Shown piece by piece: positions 32,401 through 41,314 of a stretch of DNA of 64,000 nt. Position numbers and translations under genes: made by a program. The stretch comes from Oscillospiraceae bacterium (GTDB lineage Bacteria > Bacillota > Clostridia > Oscillospirales > Ruminococcaceae). The notes below the pieces were generated by a model, which was given only the letters and a program-made list of their open reading frames with translations, was not told where the DNA came from and did not search any database. The stretch is from positions 36,835-100,834 of the forward strand of contig JAFZPP010000005.1 of the NCBI GenBank assembly GCA_017550285.1. Reading direction: 5' to 3'. The number at the start of each line of letters is the position of its first letter. The first letter of the stretch is position 1.

Positions 32401-33948
32401 TCACCGGACAATCGGAATCAGCAGCATCTGCTGTCCGGTCAGGCGCTCCGCAGGGATATCGTTCTCCTCGCGGATTGCCGCCTCCGAGGTGTGATAGCGC
32501 TTGGCAATCTCCCAGAGCGATTCCTCCGGCTGTGCAAAATACAGCCGCAGCGCATAGTATTCCGTGACGGGCAGCGGCTGCTCCGGATCAATCTGGACAT
32601 CGGTCAGGAGCATTTGCGTCTGCTGCTGCATGATCTGCCCGCTGAGCAGAAGCTCCGTCTGTACGCTGACTGTATCCGAGCCTGCAAGCGTATACGTACA
32701 GCTCTGCACCTGAACGGGCGGCAGCAGCGATGCGGGTTTCAGATGCGGCAGCTCCCATGTAAACGGCTGCTGCTGCGTCAGCATCAGCGGATGATTCTCG
32801 GCATCCGCCGCAAGTACGGATACATGCAGCGTACCGCTGAGGACCGCGCCGCCCTCGGGATTCTGCGTGCTCTGCACATTCTCCGGCTCTGCCCATGCCG
32901 CATAGACCTTTGTCAGGACGGCATCCGGCTCGGTCAGGGTCAGCTTTTGCTGCATCCGCTCCGTGACGGGGACGGGCGCTGTCAGCAGCGAGACCGGCTC
33001 GCGCTGCAAATCCGCTGCATATACCGTCGAATAGAGATCGGTCAGGAGCTCTGCCGATGCCTGCCGGATGGCTGTGCACTGCAAAATAATCTGCAAATCG
33101 GCGTGCAGCAGCCGGATGTCGCCGTCCTGCTCTGCTTCCGGCATAAAATGCTGTTCACTGAGGACTGCCGTTACAAAGCACGGCATATCGTCTGTCAGAC
33201 CCTCCTGCTCGGCGATCTGGCTGAACGGCAGCACCGCGCTGAGTGTTTCCGCGCCCTCTGAGGATGTATAGAGCAGCGTGACAGCCGCCTCTCCCTTAAT
33301 GACGAGCTTTCCGGCGACGATCCGTGTCTCGTGGACAGTCAGCGCCGTCTGTGCGCGCAGGAGCGAGAGCATCGCAGGCTGTGCCGCATTCAGCCGGATA
33401 TCCTCCGCGAGCGTGAAGCGTTTATCCGTCCGCAGTATCTGTGAAACATAGCTGACAGGTACGGTCTGCGAGCGGGTGTGCAGCCCCTCCGCACCGCTCA
33501 GAACCGCAGCGGGCTGTTCGCCGCAGCGCACGACACGGATCCGGACGGCGCCGCGCAGATCAATTCTTCGCTGGCTGACCGCTCGGCAGTTGAGATATGA
33601 GGTTTCCGCCGTCAGCCGGATTTGCAGATGCTCCGGCGCCGTACCGTCCGGCGGCAGCGCGATCTGTCCCTGATAATCAAGCTGCTGCGTCAGCGACTGT
33701 ACGGTATCAGTCTGCTCGCCGCAGTAGAGCACATGCAGCTGAACATGCAGTGCATATTGCAGGGCGCCGTCACTGATGCTCTGTGATGTGACGGCAGTTT
33801 CCGCCGTGCAGGAGAGCAGACGGAAAAAATCCGGATAATAATCCGGCAGCACATAATCAAGCTCGACGCTCTGCTCCTGCGTCAGCTCCGGCAGCAGAAC
33901 CGGCGTCAGAACGGTCTCGCGCCGCAGATTCCAGTCATTGTTTTGCAT
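32401..33948 (-). CDS. sipL: SipL-like SpoIVA-interacting protein (DUF3794 + LysM)
   Basis: A 515-residue protein with three DUF3794 (SipL/SPOCS) repeats of about 130 residues and a C-terminal LysM domain (about 465-513, ESLWEIAKRYHTSEAAIREEN). Clostridioides difficile SipL has the same order and similar length, and its LysM domain binds SpoIVA to attach the coat. Placement directly before spoIVA in one operon supports the same role. A possible sigma-E promoter precedes it. The middle DUF3794 copies are divergent but recognisable by spacing of hydrophobic strands. Confidence 0.88.
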   Translation of the reverse strand: MQNNDWNLRRETVLTPVLLPELTQEQSVELDYVLPDYYPDFFRLLSCTAETAVTSQSISDGALQYALHVQLHVLYCGEQTDTVQSLTQQLDYQGQIALPPDGTAPEHLQIRLTAETSYLNCRAVSQRRIDLRGAVRIRVVRCGEQPAAVLSGAEGLHTRSQTVPVSYVSQILRTDKRFTLAEDIRLNAAQPAMLSLLRAQTALTVHETRIVAGKLVIKGEAAVTLLYTSSEGAETLSAVLPFSQIAEQEGLTDDMPCFVTAVLSEQHFMPEAEQDGDIRLLHADLQIILQCTAIRQASAELLTDLYSTVYAADLQREPVSLLTAPVPVTERMQQKLTLTEPDAVLTKVYAAWAEPENVQSTQNPEGGAVLSGTLHVSVLAADAENHPLMLTQQQPFTWELPHLKPASLLPPVQVQSCTYTLAGSDTVSVQTELLLSGQIMQQQTQMLLTDVQIDPEQPLPVTEYYALRLYFAQPEESLWEIAKRYHTSEAAIREENDIPAERLTGQQMLLIPIVR

Positions 33949-33982
33949 GATATCATTCCTCCGTGATCCGTAGGTTTGCTAT

Positions 33983-34008
33983 ATTCTATGCCTGTCCGGT
34001 GAAAAATA
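33983..34008 (-). promoter_or_regulatory. Candidate sigma-E promoter of sipL-spoIVA
   Basis: On the minus strand CATAGAAT (33990-33983) fits the sigma-E -10 consensus CATAnnnT. A TATTTTT sequence lies about 12 bases upstream as a loose -35. sipL and spoIVA are mother-cell genes elsewhere. Spacing is slightly short, so this is tentative. Confidence 0.4.
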
Positions 34009-34023
34009 GAACAGCCGAATATA

Positions 34024-34079
34024 AAACAAAACGGCACAGGAGCCTGCACATTTCTGTACAGACCCCTGTGCCGTTTTTT
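34024..34079. terminator. Terminator of the htrA gene
   Basis: AACGGCACAGG and CCTGTGCCGTT form an 11-bp stem with T runs on both strands (TTTTTT right, CGTTTTGTTTTA left). It lies 30 bases after the htrA stop. Confidence 0.75.
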
Positions 34080-34108
34080 CACAGAAAGGTTGAATGGAAT
34101 TCTGCGAG

Positions 34109-35665
34109 TTAATTGTTCTTTGTCGGAACGTTTTCCTGGAGCGTGACATCGAAGTTCATATCGACGCCGTTTCTCGAAGCTGTGACGGTAATCGTCTCGC
34201 CTGCCTTGAATTCATCTCTCATGGCTCTGAGTTCATCGGCACTGGTGACCGGCTCATCATTGATTGCGATGATGATATCGCCGACGCGCATGCCTGCGAG
34301 CTCTGCTGCACCGCCCTCTTCCAGCGCCTTGATATAGACGCCGACCGGGAATCCGAGACGCTGCGAGAGCATTTCGTCAATATCGACAGTCGTATTGATG
34401 CCGAGCATCGGCTTGCCGGTGACATAGCCGTAGTTGATGAGGTCATTGATGACGCCCTGTGCATGGGAGATCGGGATTGCGAAGCACAGACCCTCAACGG
34501 AAGCCTCGCCGCTCATATAGTTCGAGCTGACCTTCGAGGAGTTGATGCCGATGACCTGACCGTAGCAGTTGATCAGCGGACCGCCGGAGTTGCCGGAGTT
34601 GATTGCGGTATCGGTCTGGATCAGCTTCATCGTTTTGTCATTGATCGTGACCTCGCGGTCGAGTGCGGAGACAATACCGGTCGAAACGGAGCCGAAGAGC
34701 TCGAAGCCCAGCGGGTTTCCGATTGCGATGACCAGCTCGCCGACGCGCAGATCGTCGCTGCTTCCGAATTCGGCAACGACCAGCTTCTGATCGGTCTCGA
34801 TCTTGAGCACGGCGATATCCTCTGCGACATCGTAGCCGACGATTGCCGCTTCAATCGGCGTATCGTCTTCGTAATAATCCTTGTTCAGGACGATTTCGAC
34901 CTTCTTCGCAAGACCCATATGATACTTTTCGCTGGTATCATAGATGACATGCGCATTGGTGATGATATAATAGGAATTCGAGCCGTTTGCCGACATGACG
35001 ATGCCGGTGCCGGTTGCAGGAACCTCCTGCTCGGTGTTCTGCGGCATGCCGAAATCAAAGCCGAACATCGAATAGGATGTCTGTCCCTGGAAAAGGAAGG
35101 TCGAGGAAACGCCGACGGTTGCGGGCGTGACCTTATCGACGATATCCGGAATGCTCATTGCATCCTTGCGCGCTGCCAGCTCAATGAAGCTCATCGGCTC
35201 GGCTGCTTTGGAATCGGTCTGCGTTTTGCTTTCCTCAGTCTTGGCAGGCTTCTGGGCGGTTTTCTCGGTTGTGCCCGCCTGCGATTCCTCTGTGATCTGG
35301 TTATTCTGCTTGCCGAGGAAGGAGCGCAGCGATTCGTTTTCCGTTGCAAACTGATAGCACTGGATTGCGGCATATGCAACGAATGCAACGCTTGCGAAGA
35401 CTGCAATCGCTTTCAGCCCCTTGTGATTCTTCTTCTTCGGCTGCTCGGGACCGGGATAGTCATTGACCGGACCGCTGCCTGTCGGGGGGATATAGCCGCC
35501 GTTTCCGCCGTTCGGATAGCCGCTGCGCGGAGAGTAGTAGCTGCCGCCTGCGGGCTGCTGCGGCGGAATATTTTGTGAAGGGTAGCCGGCATTCTGCTGC
35601 ATCGGGTCCTGTTCTGTGCTGCCGGAATTGAACGGATCGAAGTTCCTGTCGTTCTGATCAAACAT
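34109..35665 (-). CDS. htrA: HtrA/DegP-type membrane serine protease with PDZ domain
   Basis: A 518-residue envelope quality-control protease. A proline/glycine-rich cytoplasmic N-terminus (1-80) precedes one membrane helix (about 84-102). A Ser/Thr/Lys-rich linker follows. The trypsin-like domain carries the catalytic triad His239 (TNAHV), Asp283 (EDIAVLKI) and Ser360 (GNSGGP). One PDZ domain lies at about 415-510 (GVYIKALEEGGAAELAGM, VGDIIIAINDEPV). AAAGAGGTG precedes the start. Single PDZ and N-terminal anchor match the Firmicute HtrA type. Confidence 0.92.
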   Translation of the reverse strand: MFDQNDRNFDPFNSGSTEQDPMQQNAGYPSQNIPPQQPAGGSYYSPRSGYPNGGNGGYIPPTGSGPVNDYPGPEQPKKKNHKGLKAIAVFASVAFVAYAAIQCYQFATENESLRSFLGKQNNQITEESQAGTTEKTAQKPAKTEESKTQTDSKAAEPMSFIELAARKDAMSIPDIVDKVTPATVGVSSTFLFQGQTSYSMFGFDFGMPQNTEQEVPATGTGIVMSANGSNSYYIITNAHVIYDTSEKYHMGLAKKVEIVLNKDYYEDDTPIEAAIVGYDVAEDIAVLKIETDQKLVVAEFGSSDDLRVGELVIAIGNPLGFELFGSVSTGIVSALDREVTINDKTMKLIQTDTAINSGNSGGPLINCYGQVIGINSSKVSSNYMSGEASVEGLCFAIPISHAQGVINDLINYGYVTGKPMLGINTTVDIDEMLSQRLGFPVGVYIKALEEGGAAELAGMRVGDIIIAINDEPVTSADELRAMRDEFKAGETITVTASRNGVDMNFDVTLQENVPTKNN

Positions 35666-35901
35666 TTTGAAGCACCTCTTTCTGATATCTCATGCGCCGC
35701 GGCAACAGATGCCGGAACGCCCGTTTTCCTTGGCTTTATGCTTTTATTATACGTTCTTGTGTGAAAAATATATGATAGCAATAAAAAAACAGAGTTAAAG
35801 TTTGGGCTTGCAATTTGTGGAAATCTTGTTTCGGATGATGCACTTTCCCTGTATATCAGAATCTTCTGCGGTGCGGGCAGCGTGTTTTCGTTCAATCTTT
35901 G

Positions 35902-36465
35902 TCATCCGGCTGAGGTTTGCTTTAGCAATTCCTCCCATGTTGTCGGATTCTGCGCAACGGTATTCTGCACATAATAGAGCAGGACGAGCTGGGCATCGGC
36001 GGCGTCCACGCTTCCGTCAAGATTGACATCTGCGACGCGCTTTTCAAGCCCCTGCATCGGTTCACGGTTTTCGGTCAGAATCTCTGTGACTGCCTGCAAA
36101 ATATACTGCGCGTCCAGCACGGTCGGCTGATTCCATTTTCCCATTGCGCGTCCCTCATCCCATTTCCACATCCAGCCCATTTCGTAACCGGTGATCGTGA
36201 GAATATCGTCGGAGAAATTCTGTGCCTTGCGGTATTCACGGAGCACGGTTGCATCCGGCAGTGCAGTATACACCTCAACTTTTGGAGGCTCTGTGTCAAT
36301 CATTATCAGGTGGATCGGGATGTTTTTCTGTTTTGCGTAATTCCGGACGGACTGTTCGATCAGCGCTGCATCCGTGACCGGTTCCGCAGCAGCGGCGTGC
36401 ATCGGGAACATTTCCGCCGTACAGCACATTGCAGCGGACAGCAGCAGAGAGAGTATCTTTTTCAT
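35902..36465 (-). CDS. Secreted dockerin-containing protein
   Basis: A 187-residue exported protein. The signal peptide ends near residue 27 (HAAAAE). A small domain of about 90 residues follows with no recognised fold. The C-terminal part is dockerin-like: ADVNLDGSVDAADAQLVLLYYV has a full calcium loop (D-x-N-x-D-G-x5-D). The first repeat (KWNQPTVLDAQYILQAV) keeps only the helix and lacks the loop. Dockerins attach proteins to cohesins of a cellulosome-like scaffold, as in Ruminococcus. The start is ATG 36465; an in-frame TTG two codons earlier is less likely. No catalytic motif is visible. Confidence 0.82.
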   Translation of the reverse strand: MKKILSLLLSAAMCCTAEMFPMHAAAAEPVTDAALIEQSVRNYAKQKNIPIHLIMIDTEPPKVEVYTALPDATVLREYRKAQNFSDDILTITGYEMGWMWKWDEGRAMGKWNQPTVLDAQYILQAVTEILTENREPMQGLEKRVADVNLDGSVDAADAQLVLLYYVQNTVAQNPTTWEELLKQTSAG

Positions 36466-36591
36466 TCGCAATTCTTCCTTTCCGGCGTCTTTTCAGATTC
36501 GCTGTATATAACTATACATGATCCGCCGCCGGTTGTCAATATGGGGATCACAAACACGGAAACATAATATTTATTTTTCACTGCTTTTCCA

Positions 36592-36812
36592 TTGAAATTT
36601 CCGCCTTAATATGCTATAAGCGGGTAGAACCCGCCGCCGTTTTCGCTCCCATGCAGTACATTATGTTATTTTTTCGCTGCACTCCCATTGGAATTTGCAG
36701 CTTAATATGCTATAAGCGGGTAGAACCCGCCTCCGGTTTATCTCCCATGCGGCGTATTTTGTTATTTTTTCGCTGCTCTCCCATTGAAATTTGCAGCTTA
36801 ATATGCTATAAT
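36592..36812 (+). repeat. Three tandem 96-bp repeats, each with a sigma-A promoter
   Basis: Promoters recur exactly every 96 bases: TTGAAA 36592 / TATAAG 36615, TTGGAA 36688 / TATAAG 36711, TTGAAA 36784 / TATAAT 36807, all with 17-base spacers and a nearly constant interior (GCAGCTTAATATGC). After the first two -10 boxes a perfect hairpin GCGGGT-AGA-ACCCGC (36620-36634, 36716-36730) sits where transcription would start. The third copy lacks the hairpin, has the best -10, and drives the gene at 36855. The arrangement suggests promoter duplication with the upstream copies modified or silenced. Confidence 0.8.
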
Positions 36813-36854
36813 AGAAATAATTACCGAAATCTCAGAGAAAAGGAGCAATCAGCA

Positions 36855-37082
36855 ATGAGCAAGAGAAAAAAACAGATGCCGAACAGCCGCGCAAAGCAGA
36901 CGCAGAACAATCCTGCAAGATCGGCACCGAATAACGGCAGAAACAGACAGGAAAAACGCGAAGCCGCACGCAGACCGCAGCAGACGAAAAAATCCAATAA
37001 GCCGCTCTGGCTGCGCATTGTCATTATCGCGGCGCTGATCGCCATGGTGCTGGGCTTCGTGATTGCACCGCTGATTCACTGA
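36855..37082 (+). CDS. Small basic single-pass membrane protein
   Basis: A 75-residue protein. The first 50 residues are very basic and glutamine/asparagine rich (MSKRKKQMPNSRAKQTQNN). One C-terminal membrane helix follows (LWLRIVIIAALIAMVLGFVI). AGGAG stands nine bases before the ATG at 36855; the frame is open further upstream through the promoter repeats but without a ribosome site. radA starts 11 bases downstream. The protein is not recognised; the layout recalls small DNA- or RNA-tethering membrane proteins. Confidence 0.7.
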   Translation: MSKRKKQMPNSRAKQTQNNPARSAPNNGRNRQEKREAARRPQQTKKSNKPLWLRIVIIAALIAMVLGFVIAPLIH

Positions 37083-37093
37083 TTATCCGGCAT

Positions 37094-38503
37094 ATGGCAA
37101 AAGCAAAAACGCGCTATGAATGCACCGCCTGCGGCGCAGAGTTTCCGAAGTGGAACGGCAGATGCACAAACTGCGGCGCATGGAATACAATCGAGGAGGC
37201 GCTGCCGGAGATCCGCGTTCCTGCACGCGGCACCGCAGCCGCCGGACGCAGCGTTCCGGTCGATGTCACCGCGCAGATCCGTGAGCTCGCAGAGGTCAGC
37301 CTCAATGAGGATATCCGCTATGATACGGGTATCCCGGAGCTGAACCGCGTACTCGGCGGCGGACTTGTCAAAGGCTCCGTTGTCCTGCTCGGCGGTGAAC
37401 CGGGCATCGGAAAAAGCACGCTGCTGCTGCAAATCTGCCAGTATCTCGGCGAGAATCATTCGGTGCTGTATGTCTCCGGAGAAGAATCTGCCCGTCAGAT
37501 CAAGCTGCGCGCCGGACGGCTCGGCGTCGATACCGAAAATCTCTATTTGCTGACCGTCAATGACGCGGAATCCGTCTGCGATACGATCATGCAGAGCGAG
37601 CCGGATATCGTGATTATTGACTCGATTCAGACCATGCATATCGCAGGACTCAGCTCGGGTGCGGGCTCGGTCGTACAGGTGCGCGAATGCACCGCGATGT
37701 TCATGCAGGCGGCAAAGGCAAAGGAGATTCCGGTCTTTCTCGTCGGTCATGTGACAAAGGAAGGCTCGATTGCCGGACCGAAGGTCATGGAGCATCTGGT
37801 CGATGCGGTGCTGATCTTCGAGGGTGACCGGTATCAGAGCATCCGCGTGCTGCGCGCCGTCAAAAACCGCTTCGGTTCAACGAATGAGATCGGTGTTTTC
37901 GAGATGCGTGATACAGGACTGCGCGAGGTAGAGAATCCTTCGGCGATGCTGCTCGACGGCAGACCGCTCGGCGTTTCGGGCACATGCGTCTGCTGCATGA
38001 TCGAGGGCAGCCGTCCGATTCTCGCGGAGATTCAGGCACTCTGTACAAAGAGTACACTTGCATCGCCGCGCCGGACTGCTACAGGACTTGATTATAACCG
38101 CGTGTATATTCTGCTTGCGGTTCTGGAAAAGCGCATCGGGCTGCGCGTCGCCGCACTGGATGTCTATCTGAATATCGTCGGCGGCTTTAAGCTCGATGAA
38201 CCGGCAGGTGATCTGGCGGTCGCGCTCGCGCTGTATTCGGCGATCATGAACAAGCCCGTTCCGGAGAAGCTGATTGCATTCGGCGAAATCGGTCTGGGCG
38301 GCGAGCTGCGGTCGGTCTCGAATGCACCGCAGCGTATCGCGGAGGCGGAGCGCCTCGGCTTTACCGAATGCATCCTGCCGAAGCAGACACTTCGTACCCT
38401 GCAAGCCGAGCGCTTTCATATCCGGCTCAGGGGCGTTTCGAGCCTGAAAGAGGCATTTTCGGCACTGGAACTGCAAAGCGCACAGCCGGAGCGTGCAGAA
38501 TGA
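37094..38503 (+). CDS. radA: DNA repair protein RadA
   Basis: A 469-residue RecA-like branch-migration ATPase that helps process recombination intermediates. The N-terminal zinc finger uses Cys10, Cys13, Cys24 and Cys27. Walker A is GEPGIGKS (101-108), the RadA-specific motif KNRFG is near 257, and the C-terminal Lon-like domain (about 290-460) contains ALDVYLNIVGGFKLDEPAGDL and GEIGLGGELR. Length and order match the family. The stop overlaps the next start (ATGA). Confidence 0.96.
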   Translation: MAKAKTRYECTACGAEFPKWNGRCTNCGAWNTIEEALPEIRVPARGTAAAGRSVPVDVTAQIRELAEVSLNEDIRYDTGIPELNRVLGGGLVKGSVVLLGGEPGIGKSTLLLQICQYLGENHSVLYVSGEESARQIKLRAGRLGVDTENLYLLTVNDAESVCDTIMQSEPDIVIIDSIQTMHIAGLSSGAGSVVQVRECTAMFMQAAKAKEIPVFLVGHVTKEGSIAGPKVMEHLVDAVLIFEGDRYQSIRVLRAVKNRFGSTNEIGVFEMRDTGLREVENPSAMLLDGRPLGVSGTCVCCMIEGSRPILAEIQALCTKSTLASPRRTATGLDYNRVYILLAVLEKRIGLRVAALDVYLNIVGGFKLDEPAGDLAVALALYSAIMNKPVPEKLIAFGEIGLGGELRSVSNAPQRIAEAERLGFTECILPKQTLRTLQAERFHIRLRGVSSLKEAFSALELQSAQPERAE

Positions 38504-39045
38504 AACGACTGTGTATCGGTGCAGCTGCCGGATTTGCATTGCTGACTGTGCTCTTTATCCTGATATACCGGATAACCGGTCTGGGCTGGACAGAGAGCTG
38601 CGCAATCACATTCGGCACATGTACATATCATTTCTGGATGCGGCTGGCTGTCGGTACGATGACTGACAGGATCATGCATAACCGCGCCGACTGTACGAAG
38701 CGGCGCTATCAGCAGCGAGGCTGGGAGCCGAAGCTGTATAAAATCCTGCGTATCAAGCGCTGGAAACAATATGTCCCCACATTTGCACCTGAATATTTTT
38801 CTCCGCAGCTGCATTCATGGGATGAGATTGCACAGGCGATGTGTCAGTCCGAGACTGTCCACATAATCTGCATGGTTCTGAGTTTCGTGCCGCTGCTCGG
38901 CGCAATCCCGTTCGGCGCGCTGCCGGTTTTCCTGCTGACATCCGTTGCAGCAGCTTTGCTGGACGCGGTGTTTGTCGCAGTGCAGCGCTATAACCGTCCG
39001 CGTATTCTGCACCTTGCAGCTCTGCAAAACAAGAAAGGGAACTGA
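38500..39045 (+). CDS. CrtO-like membrane acyltransferase family protein
   Basis: A 181-residue membrane protein with helices at about 5-25, 28-45, 115-135 and 140-160. The order WKQYVPTF, then SETVHIICMV with an acidic-x-x-His pair, and the C-terminal QRYNRPRI, fits the glycosyl-diaponeurosporenoate acyltransferase (CrtO) family. No other carotenoid gene is nearby, so the acceptor is probably a different lipid or glycan. Translation is coupled to radA by an ATGA overlap. Family match is by pattern memory and should be taken as moderate. Confidence 0.6.
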   Translation: MKRLCIGAAAGFALLTVLFILIYRITGLGWTESCAITFGTCTYHFWMRLAVGTMTDRIMHNRADCTKRRYQQRGWEPKLYKILRIKRWKQYVPTFAPEYFSPQLHSWDEIAQAMCQSETVHIICMVLSFVPLLGAIPFGALPVFLLTSVAAALLDAVFVAVQRYNRPRILHLAALQNKKGN

Positions 39046-39046
39046 T

Positions 39047-39562
39047 ATGGCGAATATTTTTGGTATCCGGCGCAGTGATCCGTCGGAGGAACTGGTCAGT
39101 ATATCTGACAGAGGCGCAGATGCGCTTCTTGATATTCTTGTGCTCGCTGCTTCGGCACTGGCAGAAACCGATTCGCAAAGACGCCTTGCAGTCTGGCTCG
39201 CCGAGCATGACCGCAATTACGGTGTCGGAACAGTCGGCTTTTATCTCTCCGATATGCCGTGGGACAGCGATTCTTTCGAGGAGGACAGGCAGTTCATGGT
39301 GCGCGTCACCGATGCCGCATCGCAGAAAACCGGCTGGGAGGTGCTCGATTACCGCCCGAATGCCGATCACCTGATGCCGATGCTCGGATGGTTCCGGAAG
39401 GGCTTTGTGCGCCTGAAAACCGCCGATATCAATCACGGCATCCTCAGCGACTGGCTTAGTGATATGGACGACGATGATCCCGTTTTCCACGGCTTCCCGC
39501 GCTGCAAAAAGCACGGCGTCTATCTCGCATGGCACGGCTGCCGTATCTGCAATACCAAATAA
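39047..39562 (+). CDS. Hypothetical protein with C-terminal Cys/His motif
   Basis: A 171-residue soluble protein, start ATG 39047, one base after the preceding stop codon. The middle has LADHDRN-like and YLSDMPWDSDSF segments; the end has CKKHGVYLAWHGCRIC, with Cys, His, His, Cys and Cys that could bind a metal. The acidic SDWLSDMDDDDP stretch precedes it. The family is not recognised. It is the last gene of the radA cluster. Confidence 0.65.
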   Translation: MANIFGIRRSDPSEELVSISDRGADALLDILVLAASALAETDSQRRLAVWLAEHDRNYGVGTVGFYLSDMPWDSDSFEEDRQFMVRVTDAASQKTGWEVLDYRPNADHLMPMLGWFRKGFVRLKTADINHGILSDWLSDMDDDDPVFHGFPRCKKHGVYLAWHGCRICNTK

Positions 39563-39598
39563 TCTCCCGCTGTTCGGCTTTGTGTTCCCTGTGATAAA

Positions 39599-39677
39599 CC
39601 GGAATTTGTTGATATGGTACGGATTATATTGGGGGCGGAGCCCTCAGCGTAACCCATACCACACCGATAAACTCCGG
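39599..39677 (+). repeat. Short dispersed hairpin repeat, copy 1
   Basis: A block from CCGGAATTTGTTGATATGG to CCGATAAACTCCGG recurs at 61497-61581. The shared core includes GGATTATATTGGGGG, CGGAGCCCTCAGCGTA and CCCATA. The ends are imperfect inverted repeats of each other, so the RNA would fold into one long hairpin. It lies between the hypothetical gene and pyk. Confidence 0.7.
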
Positions 39678-39729
39678 TCTGCCGCAGGAACACACAGCTG
39701 AACAGGGGGATCATATAAGGAGTTTGATT

Positions 39730-41157
39730 ATGCTGCAACAGCTCAGAAAAACAAAAATCGTATGTACAATCGGTCCTGCAACCGACAAAGACGAGGTTCT
39801 GCGTCAGATGATGCAGGCAGGCATGAACGTCGCGCGTTTCAATTTCTCGCACGCTGACTACGAAAAGGATAAAATCCGCTTTGAGCAGGTCAAGCGTCTG
39901 CGCGAGGAGCTTGGTCTGCCGATTGCGACAATGCTCGATACCAAGGGACCGGAGGTGCGCCTGCGTACATTTCCGGAGGGCTCCGTCGAGATCAAGGCGG
40001 GCGATATGTATACGCTGACGACGCGCGATGTCCCCTGTGACGACAAGATCGGCAGCGTCAACTATCCGCGCCTGACAAAGGACGTCAAGCCCGGTGATAC
40101 GGTCATGATCAATGACGGACTCGTCGAAATGCGCATTGAGCATGTCTCCACGACCGATATCGAATGCCGCATCATCCACGGCGGCACACTCTCCAACCAC
40201 AAATCCTGCAACTTCCCCGATGTACATCTTTCCATGCCGTATCTCAGCGACGCCGATATGGAGGACCTTGAATTCGGCGCAAAGCTCGGCTTCGATTTTA
40301 TTGCAGCCAGCTTCGCCCGCACCGGCGCCGATATCCGCTATCTGCGCAAATTCACGCAGAGCCTCGGCTGGTACGGTGTCCGCATCATTGCAAAGATCGA
40401 GAACCGTGAAGGCGTCAGCAATATTGATGAGATTCTCGAAGCTGCCGACGGCATCATGGTCGCGCGCGGCGATATGGGTGTAGAAATTCCGTTTGAGCAG
40501 ATTCCTGATATCCAGAAGAAGCTGATTCGCAAGGGTTACGAGGCGGGCAAGCAGGTCATTACCGCGACGCAGATGTTGGAATCCATGATTAACAATCCGC
40601 GCCCGACCCGTGCCGAGATCACTGACGTCGCAAATGCGATCTATGACGGCACAAGCGCGATCATGACCTCCGGCGAGACCGCTGCCGGTCAGCATCCTGT
40701 CGAGACGGTTCAGACTATGGCGCGCATTGCGCTGACAACAGAGAGCAGCATCGACTACAAGAGCGAATTCCTCGCGCGCATCAATGAGAAAGCGACCATA
40801 GCTGACGCAATCGCACATGCGACCGTGACGACCGCCCACGACCTCGATGCGACGGCGATCATCACCGTGACAAAGGGCGGCGAAACTGCGCGTCTGCTCT
40901 CGAAATACCGTCCGCTGTTCCCGATTATCTCCTGCACGACCGATGAAATGGTGCAGCGCCAGATGAATATGTCATGGGGCGTGCATCCGCTGGTCATCAA
41001 CGAGGAGAGCAGCACCGATGCACTCTTTAAGCATGCGGTCGAGGCAGCTTGCAGCGCAGGCTATGCAGAGCCCGGCGATCTGGTCGTTATCACCGCAGGC
41101 GTTCCGCTCGGTATCTCCGGTACGACGAATCTCCTCAAGGTCGAGACCATTGAATAA
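39730..41157 (+). CDS. pyk: Pyruvate kinase
   Basis: A 475-residue glycolytic enzyme making pyruvate and ATP from phosphoenolpyruvate. Visible motifs are KTKIVCTIGPATD, MNVARFNFSHADYEKD, ATMLDTKGPEVRLR, the active-site IIAKIENREGVSNIDEI, MVARGDMGVEIPFEQIP and ITATQMLESMI. The length fits the short form without the extra PEP-utilising C-terminal domain of some Bacilli. ATG 39730 is used, with AAGGAG seven bases upstream; a TTG six bases earlier is in frame but too close. The gene stands alone, followed by a strong terminator. Confidence 0.96.
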   Translation: MLQQLRKTKIVCTIGPATDKDEVLRQMMQAGMNVARFNFSHADYEKDKIRFEQVKRLREELGLPIATMLDTKGPEVRLRTFPEGSVEIKAGDMYTLTTRDVPCDDKIGSVNYPRLTKDVKPGDTVMINDGLVEMRIEHVSTTDIECRIIHGGTLSNHKSCNFPDVHLSMPYLSDADMEDLEFGAKLGFDFIAASFARTGADIRYLRKFTQSLGWYGVRIIAKIENREGVSNIDEILEAADGIMVARGDMGVEIPFEQIPDIQKKLIRKGYEAGKQVITATQMLESMINNPRPTRAEITDVANAIYDGTSAIMTSGETAAGQHPVETVQTMARIALTTESSIDYKSEFLARINEKATIADAIAHATVTTAHDLDATAIITVTKGGETARLLSKYRPLFPIISCTTDEMVQRQMNMSWGVHPLVINEESSTDALFKHAVEAACSAGYAEPGDLVVITAGVPLGISGTTNLLKVETIE

Positions 41158-41248
41158 TGCCGGAAGGAGCAAAGAGGAAGTATTCCTTGCCATGCTTCAA
41201 ATAACAAAAGCCACGAACCGCTAAGATGGATACCCATATAGAAGCTTT

Positions 41249-41288
41249 GCTCCGAAGCATTTCAAAATGCTTCGGAGCATTCGTTTTT
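41249..41288 (+). terminator. Terminator of pyk
   Basis: GCTCCGAAGCATTT and AAATGCTTCGGAGC form a perfect 14-bp stem, followed by ATTCGTTTTT. Confidence 0.85.
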
Positions 41289-41314
41289 ATACGGCTGCTA
41301 AAACAATTCATAAT

